Shown here: positions 26,561 through 35,527 of the stretch, piece by piece
Position numbering within the stretch: the stretch's first letter is position 1
Layout: the number at the start of each line of letters is the position of its first letter
NCBI RefSeq assembly: GCF_038632915.1
Contig: NZ_CP152050.1
Location: 1,891,001-1,955,000, forward strand
Length of the DNA stretch: 64,000 bases
Direction of reading: 5' to 3'
From: Paenisporosarcina sp. FSL H8-0542
GTDB lineage: Bacteria; Bacillota; Bacilli; Bacillales_A; Planococcaceae
The notes under the pieces: model-generated
Databases searched by the model: none
What the model was told of the DNA's origin: nothing
Seen by the model: only the letters and a program-made list of their open reading frames with translations
Position numbers and translations under genes: made by a program

Positions 26561-27967
26561 TCATTCTATTAGAGGAAGAACGAGTGAAAAAGTTGAGCCT
26601 TTTCCTAGTTCGCTTTTTACGGTTATAGATCCTCTCGCATTTTCCACAAGCATCTTTACAATACTTAATCCTAAACCGCTTCCGCCTAAATCGCGGGAAC
26701 GGGCCATATCGACCCGATAAAATCGGTCGAATATTTTTGTCTCATGCTGTGGATCTATACCAATCCCCTGATCTTGTACATGGACAATAATATATTTTGT
26801 CTTGCGTTCATATGAGATATGAACTCGAGCAGGCTCTGTACTATACCGGATTGCATTGATTAACAGGTTTCGCATAATTTGTTGGTAAGCATTTGAGGAA
26901 ATGAGTACATGCAATGACCGATCTATGGGAATTTTATGTTCAATGTATGCCGTTGGATAAACTTGAACTAGTTCTTCTATCACTTCTTCGGTTTGCTCGA
27001 GAATATTTGTTGGTGGTTGAGCTTTCATTTGTTCCCCACGCGCAAGTTCCAACATTTCATCAATCAACGTTTTCATTTGATGTACTTCTCGTAAAGATAT
27101 TCCTAGTGACTCTTCCAAAATTTCCGGGTCATCTTTTCCCCACCGGTTCAATAAGGATAAATGCCCTTCCACTACTTGTATGGGAGTGCGTAATTCATGA
27201 GAAGCATCTGCCATGAACTGCTGCTGCTGTTCAAATGAATACTTCAATTTGGCCATCATGCTTTCATATACAATGATTAACTCGCCAATTTCATCTTTTG
27301 CGTCGTAGGAAATCGTTAATTCTTTTTCAAAACCATGAGCAACTACGTCATCCATAGTCATTTTCAAATCCTTGAGTGGCTTTAATAAGTAAGAAGCCAG
27401 AATGTACCCGATCCACCCAGACAACAGCAAAGCGCATACACTGAATAACAGCATCGCTGTCAAAATGTACGTCTTAGTGGATTGAAATGACTTTAACGGG
27501 TGCTCGAGTTGTATATACCCTTTAAATCGGCCGAGTCTAACGTTCCCGATTGCAGAAATGGATGAATTATCATAATCATTGAGAGCATAACCTTCTTCAG
27601 GAACATCGATATCTTTAAATGCTTTGAAAGTAGAAGTGTTATTGATTTGAAGCACTTCAATTCCATCAGCATTCAACAATCTCACGGTCTGGTCTTTATC
27701 GACAATTGATTTCATTAACCCTGTATTGGACTGAATGTCCTGAACGGTCAAAAAAGGACCTTGAGATTCAAAAAATGCCGTTAAATCCTGCATCGTTCGA
27801 TTCACTTCTTGTTCTTCCTGTTGATACAACCAACCTTTTAATGCCACATATAAGATTATGCTCATAGTAGCGAAACTTAAAAAGATTACGGCTGCAGAAC
27901 TGATTGCCCATTTTTTCTTCAACGATTGAGAAGCGATTTTCTGATTCAACTTTTTCCACTCATTCAT
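26561..27967 (-). CDS. Sensor histidine kinase, ArlS-like
   Basis: A 468-residue membrane kinase: TM1 at about 22-45 (WAISSAAVIFLSFATMSIILYV), an extracytoplasmic sensor of about 120 residues, TM2 at about 166-190, a HAMP linker, the phospho-acceptor motif ADASHELRTPIQVVEGHLSL (about 249-268), the N box NLLINAIRYS, and the G boxes GIGID and GGSGLGLSIV. The stretch HLSLLNRWGKDDPEILEESLGIS closely parallels S. aureus ArlS. The first codon overlaps the regulator stop by 4 bp (ATGA). The signal sensed is not evident. Confidence 0.88.
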   Translation of the reverse strand: MNEWKKLNQKIASQSLKKKWAISSAAVIFLSFATMSIILYVALKGWLYQQEEQEVNRTMQDLTAFFESQGPFLTVQDIQSNTGLMKSIVDKDQTVRLLNADGIEVLQINNTSTFKAFKDIDVPEEGYALNDYDNSSISAIGNVRLGRFKGYIQLEHPLKSFQSTKTYILTAMLLFSVCALLLSGWIGYILASYLLKPLKDLKMTMDDVVAHGFEKELTISYDAKDEIGELIIVYESMMAKLKYSFEQQQQFMADASHELRTPIQVVEGHLSLLNRWGKDDPEILEESLGISLREVHQMKTLIDEMLELARGEQMKAQPPTNILEQTEEVIEELVQVYPTAYIEHKIPIDRSLHVLISSNAYQQIMRNLLINAIRYSTEPARVHISYERKTKYIIVHVQDQGIGIDPQHETKIFDRFYRVDMARSRDLGGSGLGLSIVKMLVENARGSITVKSELGKGSTFSLVLPLIE

Positions 27968-28638
27968 TCACGCATCACATATCCGACCCCTCTGACCGTT
28001 TCGATATAGCTGGTTGCATGCTGGGGTAACTTTGAGCGTAAATGACGAATATAAACATCCACAACATTCGTTTCGATATCGGCTAAATATCCCCATACAT
28101 TTTCTAGAATCAAATCTCTTGTTACCACACGATTTTTTTGTTGCATCAAATAAACCAATAAATCATATTCAGTTTTGGTCAGTTCAATATTTTGTTCGGC
28201 GACTTTTACAGTATGGGCATCCGTGTCGACTATAATATCTTTTATTTGCAGGCGCGCGGTCTCATGATTTAACTTGCTGGCTCTTCTTAAAACCGAGCGT
28301 ATTCGAGCGAGTAATTCTTCAATCGCAAACGGTTTAACAATATAATCATCCGCACCCGCATCTAGCCCAGCTACACGGTCAATTACAGCATCCCGAGCTG
28401 TAATTAACAATATAGGTATTTGAGAAAATGAACGGATGCGCCGGCACACTTCAATTCCGTTCAGTTCAGGTAGCATTACATCCAGCAGGACAACGTCAAA
28501 ATCATGAGTTTTGGCTGCCTCCAAACCTTCTCTTCCAGATATAACATGGACAACATCAAAATTCTCATGTCGCAACTCGAGCTCGATAAACCGAGCAATG
28601 TTTTTTTCATCTTCAACTAGTAGGACGCGGCTGTTCAT
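27964..28638 (-). CDS. OmpR-family response regulator, ArlR-like
   Basis: A 224-residue two-domain regulator. The receiver domain starts SRVLLVEDEKNIARFIELEL, with the phospho-acceptor Asp in VVLLDVMLPELNG (about 52), Thr in LLITARDA and Lys in DYIVKPF. The C-terminal winged helix (about 128-224) has LTKTEYDLLVYLM and YIRHLRSKL, ending TVRGVGYVMRE. Two adjacent ATGs are possible; 28638 sits 7 nt from GAGGG. It is translationally coupled to the downstream kinase. In staphylococci ArlRS controls adhesion, autolysis and metal responses; its regulon here is unknown. Confidence 0.9.
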   Translation of the reverse strand: MNSRVLLVEDEKNIARFIELELRHENFDVVHVISGREGLEAAKTHDFDVVLLDVMLPELNGIEVCRRIRSFSQIPILLITARDAVIDRVAGLDAGADDYIVKPFAIEELLARIRSVLRRASKLNHETARLQIKDIIVDTDAHTVKVAEQNIELTKTEYDLLVYLMQQKNRVVTRDLILENVWGYLADIETNVVDVYIRHLRSKLPQHATSYIETVRGVGYVMRE

Positions 28639-28663
28639 CATCTTACCCTCTTCCATATTTTCA

Positions 28664-28693
28664 AAAGAACCGCTCCAATTATCGGACCGGTTC
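28664..28693 (-). terminator. Terminator of the dapF-diguanylate cyclase transcript
   Basis: Minus-strand GGAACCGGTCC / GGAGCGGTTC hairpin with a 7-nt loop then TTTTG. It separates this unit from the two-component operon downstream. Confidence 0.8.
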
Positions 28694-28701
28694 CCTAAGA
28701 T

Positions 28702-30732
28702 TCATTCTGAATAATAAAGGTATTGATTTTTCCCCATACCTTTCACCTCGTATAAAGCTTTATCCGCTTTTTTCAACAATTCATCAATAGTGTTTCCACA
28801 TTCAGGGAAGTAGACAATACCGATTGAAGTTGTAGGATGAAACGCCTGTTGTTTTATTAACCATCCTTTTTTCAAGGACGACTTGATGTTATGTATAATC
28901 TGATTGGTTAGTTCTATACGTTTATCCATGTCCATACACAAATCTGTTAATACAATAACGAACTCATCACCACCAATTCGTGCAACCAAGTCCTGTTGAC
29001 GTACATTCTTTAATAAAGCTTCTCCAAACTTCCGAATGAATTCATCACCAACATCATGCCCGTAAGAGTCATTGATTGATTTGAAATCATCTCCATCCAA
29101 ATAAAGGACGGCAATCGAAGTTTTCTTACATTCAGCACTATGGACTAATTTAGGAAATGCTTTCATTAAAAAACTACGATTGGGTAATTGCGTTAGGCTA
29201 TCATGATAGGCCATAAACGTTAGATGTTCTTCAAGATTTTTACGTTCCGTAATATCTCTGGATACTATGACGTGTTGTAGTTTATCTTGATGTTCACGAT
29301 TTTTCACCGCAACGATCGAGGTTTCAGTCCAAAGTTTAGATTCGTCTTTTCGGACGAACTGCAATTCCAAACGAATTTCATCATCCTCATTTACTCGTTT
29401 TGTAATGTCATCATCCCAAGTATCTTGAAATGGGTACGGCAACATATCACTGAACTTCTTGTTTGCCATGTCTTCTTTGGAAAAACCCAAAATACGACAG
29501 TGAGAAGGCGAAGTATATAAAATGTAGCCATTTTCATCCGTAATCGCGATTAAGTCATTTGTATTTTCAGTAATCAGATTAAACGTTTTTTCAATTGATT
29601 GAAGTTCAATCATCACATTCTTTTTTTCAGTAATATCAAATTGAATGATTAATACATTTTCTATGTTTTGCTGTTTATTATATAGCGGAATAACCGTTGT
29701 ATCTCCCCAGTAAAACGTACCATCTACTGCTCGGTGCCGAAGTTCGCCGCGCCAAATTTTATCTTTAAAAACATCTCGCCACATGCGTTTCAATTGGAAG
29801 TCATTGTACTGATCTACCTGTAAAACCGTGATATGTTTACCTTTGATGTCTTTTCTCGCATTACCTGAAATATCTTCGAACAATTCATTAACATATTCAA
29901 TGTAACCCTTTCGATTGGTCATTAATACCATGGCTGCCTTACTGATGGCACGTTTATAGCTCTCCAAAACATGTCTAGTATTACGCAGGCTTTCTTTTAA
30001 GACCACTTCGTCTGTAACTTCCTGAAGCAAAATATACATCGCTACATTTTCTCCGTTTTTCATAATCGGAGAGTAACTGACTAAGAATGTCCCTTTGTCT
30101 CCTGTCGATTTCATTCGTTTTACAAGAACTGAAGATTTTCCTTCGCCACGTAAATTGGAATAAAAGTGATGTTCCACTGAACTGCGTTCTTTGATAGGAA
30201 CGAAAGGCAAGTTAAGGAAATGTTTACCTCGCCATTCCTTGAGTCGATAGCCAAACACTTCTTCGAATTTAGGGTTCATATCGAAAATCTTGCCTTCATT
30301 CGTTACGACAATGGTCGGATCTACATTCATATTCAGGAGTGATTGCATAAATAAATATTTTTCTTCAATTTCTTTCTGAAACGATACTTCCTTTGTAATC
30401 GCCAGTATATATGTACCTGAATCTGTGATTATTGGCTTTACAATTGTCTCATTAACCAACTCTAAATCTGAAAACAAAAAGAAATCTTGATAAGTTATGA
30501 CTTTATTTTCATTAATCGCTTGCATGTAGTGCGTCTGAATTGATTCACAATGGGAAGCGGACACCATTTCGTGCAACTTTGATTGAATTGGGTTTTCTTT
30601 GAAAATGAGTCTAGCACTATGATTGACAAATAAGTATTCAAACGAGTGTTCCTTTTGAATTAAAAAGAACACTAAATCTGTAGAATCTCCATATAATAAA
30701 TCAAACTGTGCTTGAGTGAAAAAATATTCCAT
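28702..30732 (-). CDS. Multi-PAS diguanylate cyclase (GGDEF), no EAL
   Basis: A 676-residue cytoplasmic c-di-GMP synthase candidate. An N-terminal PAS-like region (1-125) is followed by three clearer PAS/PAC units (about 125-245 with ILLQEVTDE, 255-375 ending IIQFDITEKK, 385-500 ending VIVSRDITERKNLEEHL) and a GGDEF domain: TFMAYHDSLTQLPNRSFL, YLDGDDFKSINDSYGHDVGD, and the intact active site ARIGGDEFVIVL (about 585). No transmembrane segment is seen, so it senses a cytoplasmic cue. It starts 13 bp after dapF and must share its transcript. An RxxD inhibitory site is not evident before GGDEF. Confidence 0.9.
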   Translation of the reverse strand: MEYFFTQAQFDLLYGDSTDLVFFLIQKEHSFEYLFVNHSARLIFKENPIQSKLHEMVSASHCESIQTHYMQAINENKVITYQDFFLFSDLELVNETIVKPIITDSGTYILAITKEVSFQKEIEEKYLFMQSLLNMNVDPTIVVTNEGKIFDMNPKFEEVFGYRLKEWRGKHFLNLPFVPIKERSSVEHHFYSNLRGEGKSSVLVKRMKSTGDKGTFLVSYSPIMKNGENVAMYILLQEVTDEVVLKESLRNTRHVLESYKRAISKAAMVLMTNRKGYIEYVNELFEDISGNARKDIKGKHITVLQVDQYNDFQLKRMWRDVFKDKIWRGELRHRAVDGTFYWGDTTVIPLYNKQQNIENVLIIQFDITEKKNVMIELQSIEKTFNLITENTNDLIAITDENGYILYTSPSHCRILGFSKEDMANKKFSDMLPYPFQDTWDDDITKRVNEDDEIRLELQFVRKDESKLWTETSIVAVKNREHQDKLQHVIVSRDITERKNLEEHLTFMAYHDSLTQLPNRSFLMKAFPKLVHSAECKKTSIAVLYLDGDDFKSINDSYGHDVGDEFIRKFGEALLKNVRQQDLVARIGGDEFVIVLTDLCMDMDKRIELTNQIIHNIKSSLKKGWLIKQQAFHPTTSIGIVYFPECGNTIDELLKKADKALYEVKGMGKNQYLYYSE

Positions 30733-30745
30733 TACATTTCATCTC

Positions 30746-31732
30746 CTACATGTCCGATTCGCTAGACCATCCATCTTTTACTTTTTGTTTTGCCAGTTGT
30801 TCTAATTCTTTATATTCCTCTATTTCATCATCATGAAGGATCTTGGAGTTCCAGTTGAACTCCCCATCGTCAGATAGTATTCCGGTATAGGTAGCAAAAA
30901 ACGTTGCATTTCCTATCAGTGAAAGCTGCGAAGAAGTATCGCTTTGTTCAATCGCACACTTAACAAATCCTCCTGGATTATAGACCGTTGTTTCCCCATA
31001 AGGAACGAGTTTAATTGTGGCAGCTACTAAAGCAGAAGCTGTCATGGCTGTTCCACAAGCATTTGTAAATCCTACACCACGTTCATAAGTCCGCACAAAA
31101 ATACTAGTATCATCTACTGGGTGAACAAAGCTTACATTTACACCATCAGGGAAAAAGATATTTTCTCTATTAAATGATGCAGCAAGTTGTTCTTGAAAAT
31201 GGGTATCTTCAATATACTGAATAGGAACTATACCTATTAAGTGAGGATTCGGAACCGACACTGCGGTAAAGTGAATATCGGAAGAAAACTCGGGCATTAT
31301 CTCATTGATGATTTGATGGCTATTTTTATAGATCATTGGTAGTGAAGACAGCTCAAATGATACCGGTGAAATTTCTACTGAATATGTATCTATACTGTTG
31401 AAAATAGAATCTACTTTTCGTACAGTCAAGTCTGCTTTCATTGTTTCTATTGTTGCAGTCTGTTTACCAGTCTTGTTTAATACAAATCTCGCCACACATC
31501 TTAATCCATTGCCACACATGGATGCTTCTGAACCATCCGCATTATAGACGCGCATTCTCGCATCCACACGGGTCGATGGCGAAATAATCAATAAACCGTC
31601 CGCTCCATTTTCTTTTGAAGGATCGCACATCTTCTGTGCAGTTAAGGTCCAATTGTATGTTGTGTTTTCTACTTCTTCATGTAAATAGAACGTATTGCCT
31701 GAACCGTGGACTTTATGAAATATTAAGGTCAT
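30746..31732 (-). CDS. dapF: Diaminopimelate epimerase
   Basis: Converts LL- to meso-diaminopimelate for lysine and peptidoglycan synthesis, PLP-independent with two catalytic Cys. Seen: FHKVHGSGNTF (5-15), NADGSEASMCGNGLRCVARF (first Cys, about 73), and RGVGFTNACGTAMTASAL (second Cys, about 226). At 328 residues it is longer than the usual 270-285, with an acidic C-terminal extension (DEIEEYKELEQLAKQ). CTGGAGGG precedes the ATG. Unusually, the next gene on the transcript is a diguanylate cyclase. Confidence 0.95.
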   Translation of the reverse strand: MTLIFHKVHGSGNTFYLHEEVENTTYNWTLTAQKMCDPSKENGADGLLIISPSTRVDARMRVYNADGSEASMCGNGLRCVARFVLNKTGKQTATIETMKADLTVRKVDSIFNSIDTYSVEISPVSFELSSLPMIYKNSHQIINEIMPEFSSDIHFTAVSVPNPHLIGIVPIQYIEDTHFQEQLAASFNRENIFFPDGVNVSFVHPVDDTSIFVRTYERGVGFTNACGTAMTASALVAATIKLVPYGETTVYNPGGFVKCAIEQSDTSSQLSLIGNATFFATYTGILSDDGEFNWNSKILHDDEIEEYKELEQLAKQKVKDGWSSESDM

Positions 31733-31761
31733 GATAATCCCTCCAGATACTCTATCTTTTC

Positions 31762-31790
31762 ATCATAAATCTAAACGAAAACGGTTACAA
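31762..31790 (-). promoter_or_regulatory. Sigma-A promoter of dapF
   Basis: Minus strand TTGTAA (31790-31785), 17-bp spacer, TATGAT (31767-31762), about 30 bp before the ATG. Confidence 0.55.
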
Positions 31791-31856
31791 CTATTCGTTC
31801 AAATTAAAGGCATAATCTTGTAACAAAACTTACACATTTTTAACGTATTTTTTTCT

Positions 31857-31884
31857 TTGCATTTTGAAAAAAAATTAGTATAGT
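31857..31884 (+). promoter_or_regulatory. Sigma-A promoter of the structured leader / GNAT gene
   Basis: TTGCAT (31857-31862), 16-bp spacer, TATAGT (31879-31884). It implies transcription from about 31891, leaving a leader of about 200 nt. Confidence 0.5.
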
Positions 31885-31890
31885 AAGAAT

Positions 31891-32089
31891 GCAAACAAAC
31901 AATTTCATAAAGCGATTTTATTCACCATAAATCGTGAGGGAAGGCAAATGGTGCGCCACCAGCAAATATGACTGGTTCTAGTGGGTTCGATTCCCACCCC
32001 GAAATTTTTTATGCAACACAAAATGAAAAATTTCGAGGGGTTAGAACCAGACATCTGTCTTGATCTACCCTGGTACGGAGGCGTTAATT
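31891..32089 (+). ncRNA. Structured 5' leader RNA of unknown class (riboswitch candidate)
   Basis: A 199-nt leader before the GNAT gene. Elements in order: hairpin CGATTT/AAATCG (31913-31934); GGTG-CGC-CACC (31950-31960); closing stem CTGGTTCTA (31972-31980) with TAGAACCAG (32042-32050), 9 bp perfect and extended by TAT/ATA-like pairs past an A-A mismatch; inside it a hairpin GTGGG-TTCGATT-CCCAC (31981-31997) whose loop follows the tRNA T-loop consensus, and an arm CCCGAAATTTTT / AAAAATTTC...GGG (31998-32040) with a GAG bulge. ACCAG at 31958-31962 can instead pair with CTGGT at 31972-31976, so two folds exclude each other. I recognise no known riboswitch or T-box motif, and no terminator is seen. 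Confidence 0.6.
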
Positions 32090-32644
32090 ATGATTAAACG
32101 ACGAGAATTACACGAATGCACTACTTTATTCGAGTATTTATCACACCCATCTGTCTTCCCTTTTGTTCGTCACAAAGCGACTTCTGCTGATGAATTTATG
32201 TTCATGACGAAACAGATAATGGAAGAAGAAGAGCGTGGAGAAGTAATTTCACGCACAATTACTGACGATTACGGAATGCCAATTGGGACCATTAATTTAT
32301 ATGATATTCAAGATCATGCAGGTTTTCTTGGGACATGGATTGGTCACCCTTTCCAAGGAAAAGGTTTTAATCAAAAAGCAAAAAACTTATTTTTGGAAGA
32401 GCTGTTTTATCAGCACAATATCAATACCGTATTCCTACGGATTAAAAAGCATAACGAAAAATCCATTCGTGCTGCTGAAAAATTGCCTTACACGATGAAT
32501 GCAAAAGAAAGTCACCCTGCTTTATTGGAAGAAATCAATGCAGGTGCACATCAATATGAGTTATATCAAATCCCTAAAGATTTATTCTACATGGCAACGG
32601 CTGCTTCTAGGTTCACTGGAGAAGAAGAAGAACAAGCGATGTAA
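32090..32644 (+). CDS. GNAT family N-acetyltransferase (RimJ/RimL-like)
   Basis: A 184-residue acetyl-CoA-dependent acyltransferase. The fold is marked by TITDDYGMPIGTINLYDI (strands 2-4), the acetyl-CoA loop GTWIGHPFQGKGFNQKAKNLF (Q/R-x-x-G-x-G form is HPFQGKGFNQ, about 86-95), and VFLRIKKHNEKSIRAAEKL (about 119-137, the N-x-x-S-x-x-x-x-E-K helix). The substrate is not predictable. GGAGG lies 8 nt ahead of the ATG at 32090; the longer frame upstream overlaps the structured leader and is not a gene. Single-gene transcript behind that leader. Confidence 0.85.
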   Translation: MIKRRELHECTTLFEYLSHPSVFPFVRHKATSADEFMFMTKQIMEEEERGEVISRTITDDYGMPIGTINLYDIQDHAGFLGTWIGHPFQGKGFNQKAKNLFLEELFYQHNINTVFLRIKKHNEKSIRAAEKLPYTMNAKESHPALLEEINAGAHQYELYQIPKDLFYMATAASRFTGEEEEQAM

Positions 32645-32748
32645 GAATAAAAGCGGAAAGCGTCTCTCTAGCCTGGTGCTGGAAGCAGACATAGAATTCC
32701 TCTAAAAAATGAATATATCTGTTAATGCCTTTGCTTGATTAAATAAAA
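32645..32748 (+). other. Short intergenic stretch with a possible family A remnant
   Basis: AGCGGAAAGCGTCT at 32651-32664 resembles the right end of family A elements; nothing else is seen before the terminator. Confidence 0.3.
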
Positions 32749-32790
32749 AAATACCGTCCACACACGTTTATGGTGTATGGACGGTATTTT
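32749..32790. terminator. Bidirectional terminator between the GNAT gene and murG
   Basis: AAATACCGTCCACAC / GTGTATGGACGGTATTTT, a long near-perfect stem with a 7-10 nt loop and A/T flanks on both sides. Confidence 0.9.
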
Positions 32791-33865
32791 ATTTTGCGTA
32801 TGAAGTAATAAGACTGACCATTTCATTCGGCGTTTTTGGAAATTCTGAACTTTCCATTACTTGTTGGATATGTTCTGTGCGTTCTTTAACATCTTCCAAC
32901 GCAGCCATAAATGATGCTGGGGTTACTTCTTCTTCTTCAATTACAGATGCCCACCCATGTTTCTTAAATATCTGGGCATTTAAAAGTTGATCTCCACGAC
33001 TTTGTAGTTTTGTTAATGGGATTAACAACATCGGTTTGCGCAAGGCTAAAAATTCAAAAATGGAATTTGACCCTGCTCGGGAGATAATAATATTAGCGGC
33101 ATGCAACAAATCAGGCAATTCGTGTGTCACATATTCAAATTGTTTATACCCTCTTATGTTGTTTAATGATTCATCCAATTTGCCTTTTCCACACAAGTGA
33201 ATGACATCATATTTTTTAAGCAACTTAGGAAGATTACTTCGAATGGCATCATTCACTACTGCTGAGCCTTGACTCCCACCCATAATGAGGAGAACGGGTT
33301 TAAAGCCTTCAAAACCACACAGACGCATTCCCGTTTCTTTTCTCCCTTCAAACAATTCCGAGCGAATAATGGAGCCAGAACAACTGGACTTTTCTGATGG
33401 TAAGTGCTTTAACGTTTCCTGGAAGACTGTAAAAATATGATGGGCAAATGGCATCGCGATTTTATTTGCCAGTCCTGGAGTTACGTCAGATTCGTGAATT
33501 ACAACTGGAATGTTAGCTATTTTACCTGCCATTACGACAGGAACGGATACAAATCCACCTTTTGAGAAAATTACGGAAGGTTTTACTTTTTTTAATATGA
33601 ATAAAGCTTCCAGTAATCCTTTCATGACTCTTAGTGGATCCGTGAAGTTTTTGACGGAGGCATAACGTCTTAATTTGCCACTTGAAATGGCATGATACGT
33701 AATATGAGGAAAAGCATCGCGAATCAATTCCAATTCAATGCCATCTTTGGAACCGATGTAATGTATTTCAAATGATTGCTCTTCTAATGTCGGGATAATT
33801 GCCTGGTTCAATGAAACATGACCAGCAGTTCCCCCTCCTGTTAATACAATGGTTTTTTTCTTCAT
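32789..33865 (-). CDS. murG: UDP-N-acetylglucosamine--lipid I GlcNAc transferase
   Basis: Peripheral membrane GT28 glycosyltransferase that makes lipid II for peptidoglycan. At 358 residues it is full length: VLTGGGTAGHVSLNQAIIP (8-26, lipid I site), IFSKGGFVSVPVVMAGKI and VIHESDVTPGLANKIA (about 123-138), GGSQGSAVVNDAIR (about 191), and the UDP-GlcNAc site SRAGSNSIFEFLALRKPMLLIP (split: SRAGSNSIFEF and RKPMLLIP, about 263-285). It stands alone, away from any mur/division cluster, as in staphylococci. TAGGAGC precedes the ATG. Confidence 0.94.
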   Translation of the reverse strand: MKKKTIVLTGGGTAGHVSLNQAIIPTLEEQSFEIHYIGSKDGIELELIRDAFPHITYHAISSGKLRRYASVKNFTDPLRVMKGLLEALFILKKVKPSVIFSKGGFVSVPVVMAGKIANIPVVIHESDVTPGLANKIAMPFAHHIFTVFQETLKHLPSEKSSCSGSIIRSELFEGRKETGMRLCGFEGFKPVLLIMGGSQGSAVVNDAIRSNLPKLLKKYDVIHLCGKGKLDESLNNIRGYKQFEYVTHELPDLLHAANIIISRAGSNSIFEFLALRKPMLLIPLTKLQSRGDQLLNAQIFKKHGWASVIEEEEVTPASFMAALEDVKERTEHIQQVMESSEFPKTPNEMVSLITSYAK

Positions 33866-34121
33866 GTGTAAAGCTCCTATCTAATAAGCCACTCGATCGT
33901 TATAAAAATCATGAGGCAATTTGGCAAAATCAAGCTGCTCTTATAATCTACCCTTTACATAATATACACCATTTAAAGCTTTAACATGAACGTTATCTTC
34001 AAAACGATGGAATCCATTCACATAATGTAAAAGTGAATAATACGACTATTTCCATATCCACGAACCCTTAGAAAAATATGATATACTGGGGAAAATTTGT
34101 AGAAATTCAAGGTGATCACAT

Positions 34122-35477
34122 ATGTATGAAACTTCAAATCTAAAAGAAAAATGGTCACGGATGCTTAAAATTATTTTTCCGATTTTAGTGACTCAAGTGG
34201 CATTATACTTAATTACTTTTTTTGATATTTTAATGTCAAGCAGGTATGGGAGTGAGGACTTGGCTGGAGTAGCGGTAGGCTCCTCATTATGGATACCTGT
34301 TTATACCGGACTGGCAGGTATATTATTGGCAATTACCCCTATTGTCGCTCAACTAGTTGGAGCGAAAAAAAAGGAAGAAGTCCGACTGGTTGTCCAACAA
34401 GGTTTATTTCTGTCTCTTGGGTTGTCCGTCCTTACCTTAATTGTCTTATTTTTTGTTTTAGAACCGATCTTGCAATCTATGACATTGGAGAACCGTGTAG
34501 AAGAAGTTGCCAGTTCGTTTATAAAAGCGATTAGCATCGGCATTATCCCATTATTTGCTTACAATGTTTTGCGTTCGTACATGGACGCGCTTGGAAAAAC
34601 AAGAGTTTCCATGATTATCACCTTATTATCTGCACCTATAAACGTGTTTTTTAATTATTTATTGATTTTCGGAAATTTTGGCTTTCCGGAACTGGGAGGG
34701 GCCGGAGCTGGTTATGCTTCTGCCATTACCTACTGGCTCATTTTTCTTATAGCAGTTGGAGTGGTACATAAACAAAAACCTTTTCAGCAATATGAGCTTT
34801 TCAGAAATTGGCAACGTGTACAGTATTCAAAATGGCGCGATATCAGTAAAATTGGTGTTCCTATTGGTTTGTCAATCTTTGCGGAAACAAGTATCTTTTC
34901 TGCAGTTACGTTGATGATGAGTACGTATAGTACGGCAGTTATATCCGCCCATCAGATTGCTTTGAACTTTACCTCATTAATGTATATGGTTCCATTAAGC
35001 ATTTCTATTGGTACTACTGTCCTGGTTGGATATGAAGTTGGAGCGAAGCGCTTTAAAGATGCAAAAATTTATAGCTGGTTAAGTGTTAGTACTGCAGTAA
35101 TGTTCAGTTTCCTCTCAGCATGTATTTTGTTCTTTTTCAAGGAACAAATTGCCGAATTGTATACTACAGACGAAACGGTCATCCAATTAACCATACAATT
35201 CTTTATTTTTGCAGCACTATTTCAATTATCCGATGCGATACAAGCACCAGTGCAAGGAGCTTTGCGAGGTTATAAGGATGTAAATGTTACATTCATCATG
35301 GCCATTATTTCCTATTGGATCATTGGTTTGCCAGTAGGCTATCTCCTATCGAAGTTCACTGAATTGGGACCGTTTGGATATTGGATTGGTTTAATTGTTG
35401 GTTTATCTGCCGGTGCCATCACTTTATCCTTAAGACTCATCCGTATTCAGCGCAAAAAAGATGTCGCGTCCCTTTAG
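34122..35477 (+). CDS. MATE family multidrug efflux transporter
   Basis: A 451-residue cation-coupled exporter with about 12 hydrophobic segments in two homologous halves. Half 1: FPILVTQVALYLITFFDILMSSRYG and GLAGILLAITPIVAQLVGAKKKEEV; half 2: FAETSIFSAVTLMMSTYST and GTTVLVGYEVGAKRFKDAK. These paired GA(K/R) loops are the MATE signature. NorM/YojI-like by recall; the drug range is not predictable. AAGGTGA precedes the ATG. The stop codon lies inside the terminator loop. The upstream interval 33866-34121 shows no gene or clear structure. Confidence 0.92.
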   Translation: MYETSNLKEKWSRMLKIIFPILVTQVALYLITFFDILMSSRYGSEDLAGVAVGSSLWIPVYTGLAGILLAITPIVAQLVGAKKKEEVRLVVQQGLFLSLGLSVLTLIVLFFVLEPILQSMTLENRVEEVASSFIKAISIGIIPLFAYNVLRSYMDALGKTRVSMIITLLSAPINVFFNYLLIFGNFGFPELGGAGAGYASAITYWLIFLIAVGVVHKQKPFQQYELFRNWQRVQYSKWRDISKIGVPIGLSIFAETSIFSAVTLMMSTYSTAVISAHQIALNFTSLMYMVPLSISIGTTVLVGYEVGAKRFKDAKIYSWLSVSTAVMFSFLSACILFFFKEQIAELYTTDETVIQLTIQFFIFAALFQLSDAIQAPVQGALRGYKDVNVTFIMAIISYWIIGLPVGYLLSKFTELGPFGYWIGLIVGLSAGAITLSLRLIRIQRKKDVASL

Positions 35478-35497
35478 GACTGCGTCATCTTTTTTTT
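35457..35497 (+). terminator. Terminator of the MATE gene
   Basis: GATGtCGCGTCC / GGACtGCGtCATC hairpin around CTTTA, then TTTTTTTTT; the stop codon is in the loop. Confidence 0.88.
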
Positions 35498-35527
35498 CGT
35501 ATGAATAACCTTTATTATGGGTTGCAC

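Noticed and set aside
31981-32000. Possible tRNA gene (T-arm-like GTGGGTTCGATTCCCAC)
   Set aside because: No matching acceptor, D or anticodon arms and no CCA end; the hairpin fits better inside a leader RNA junction.
32060-32089. Upstream extension of the GNAT gene to 32060
   Set aside because: It overlaps the 3' part of the structured leader, and the ribosome binding site points to the ATG at 32090.
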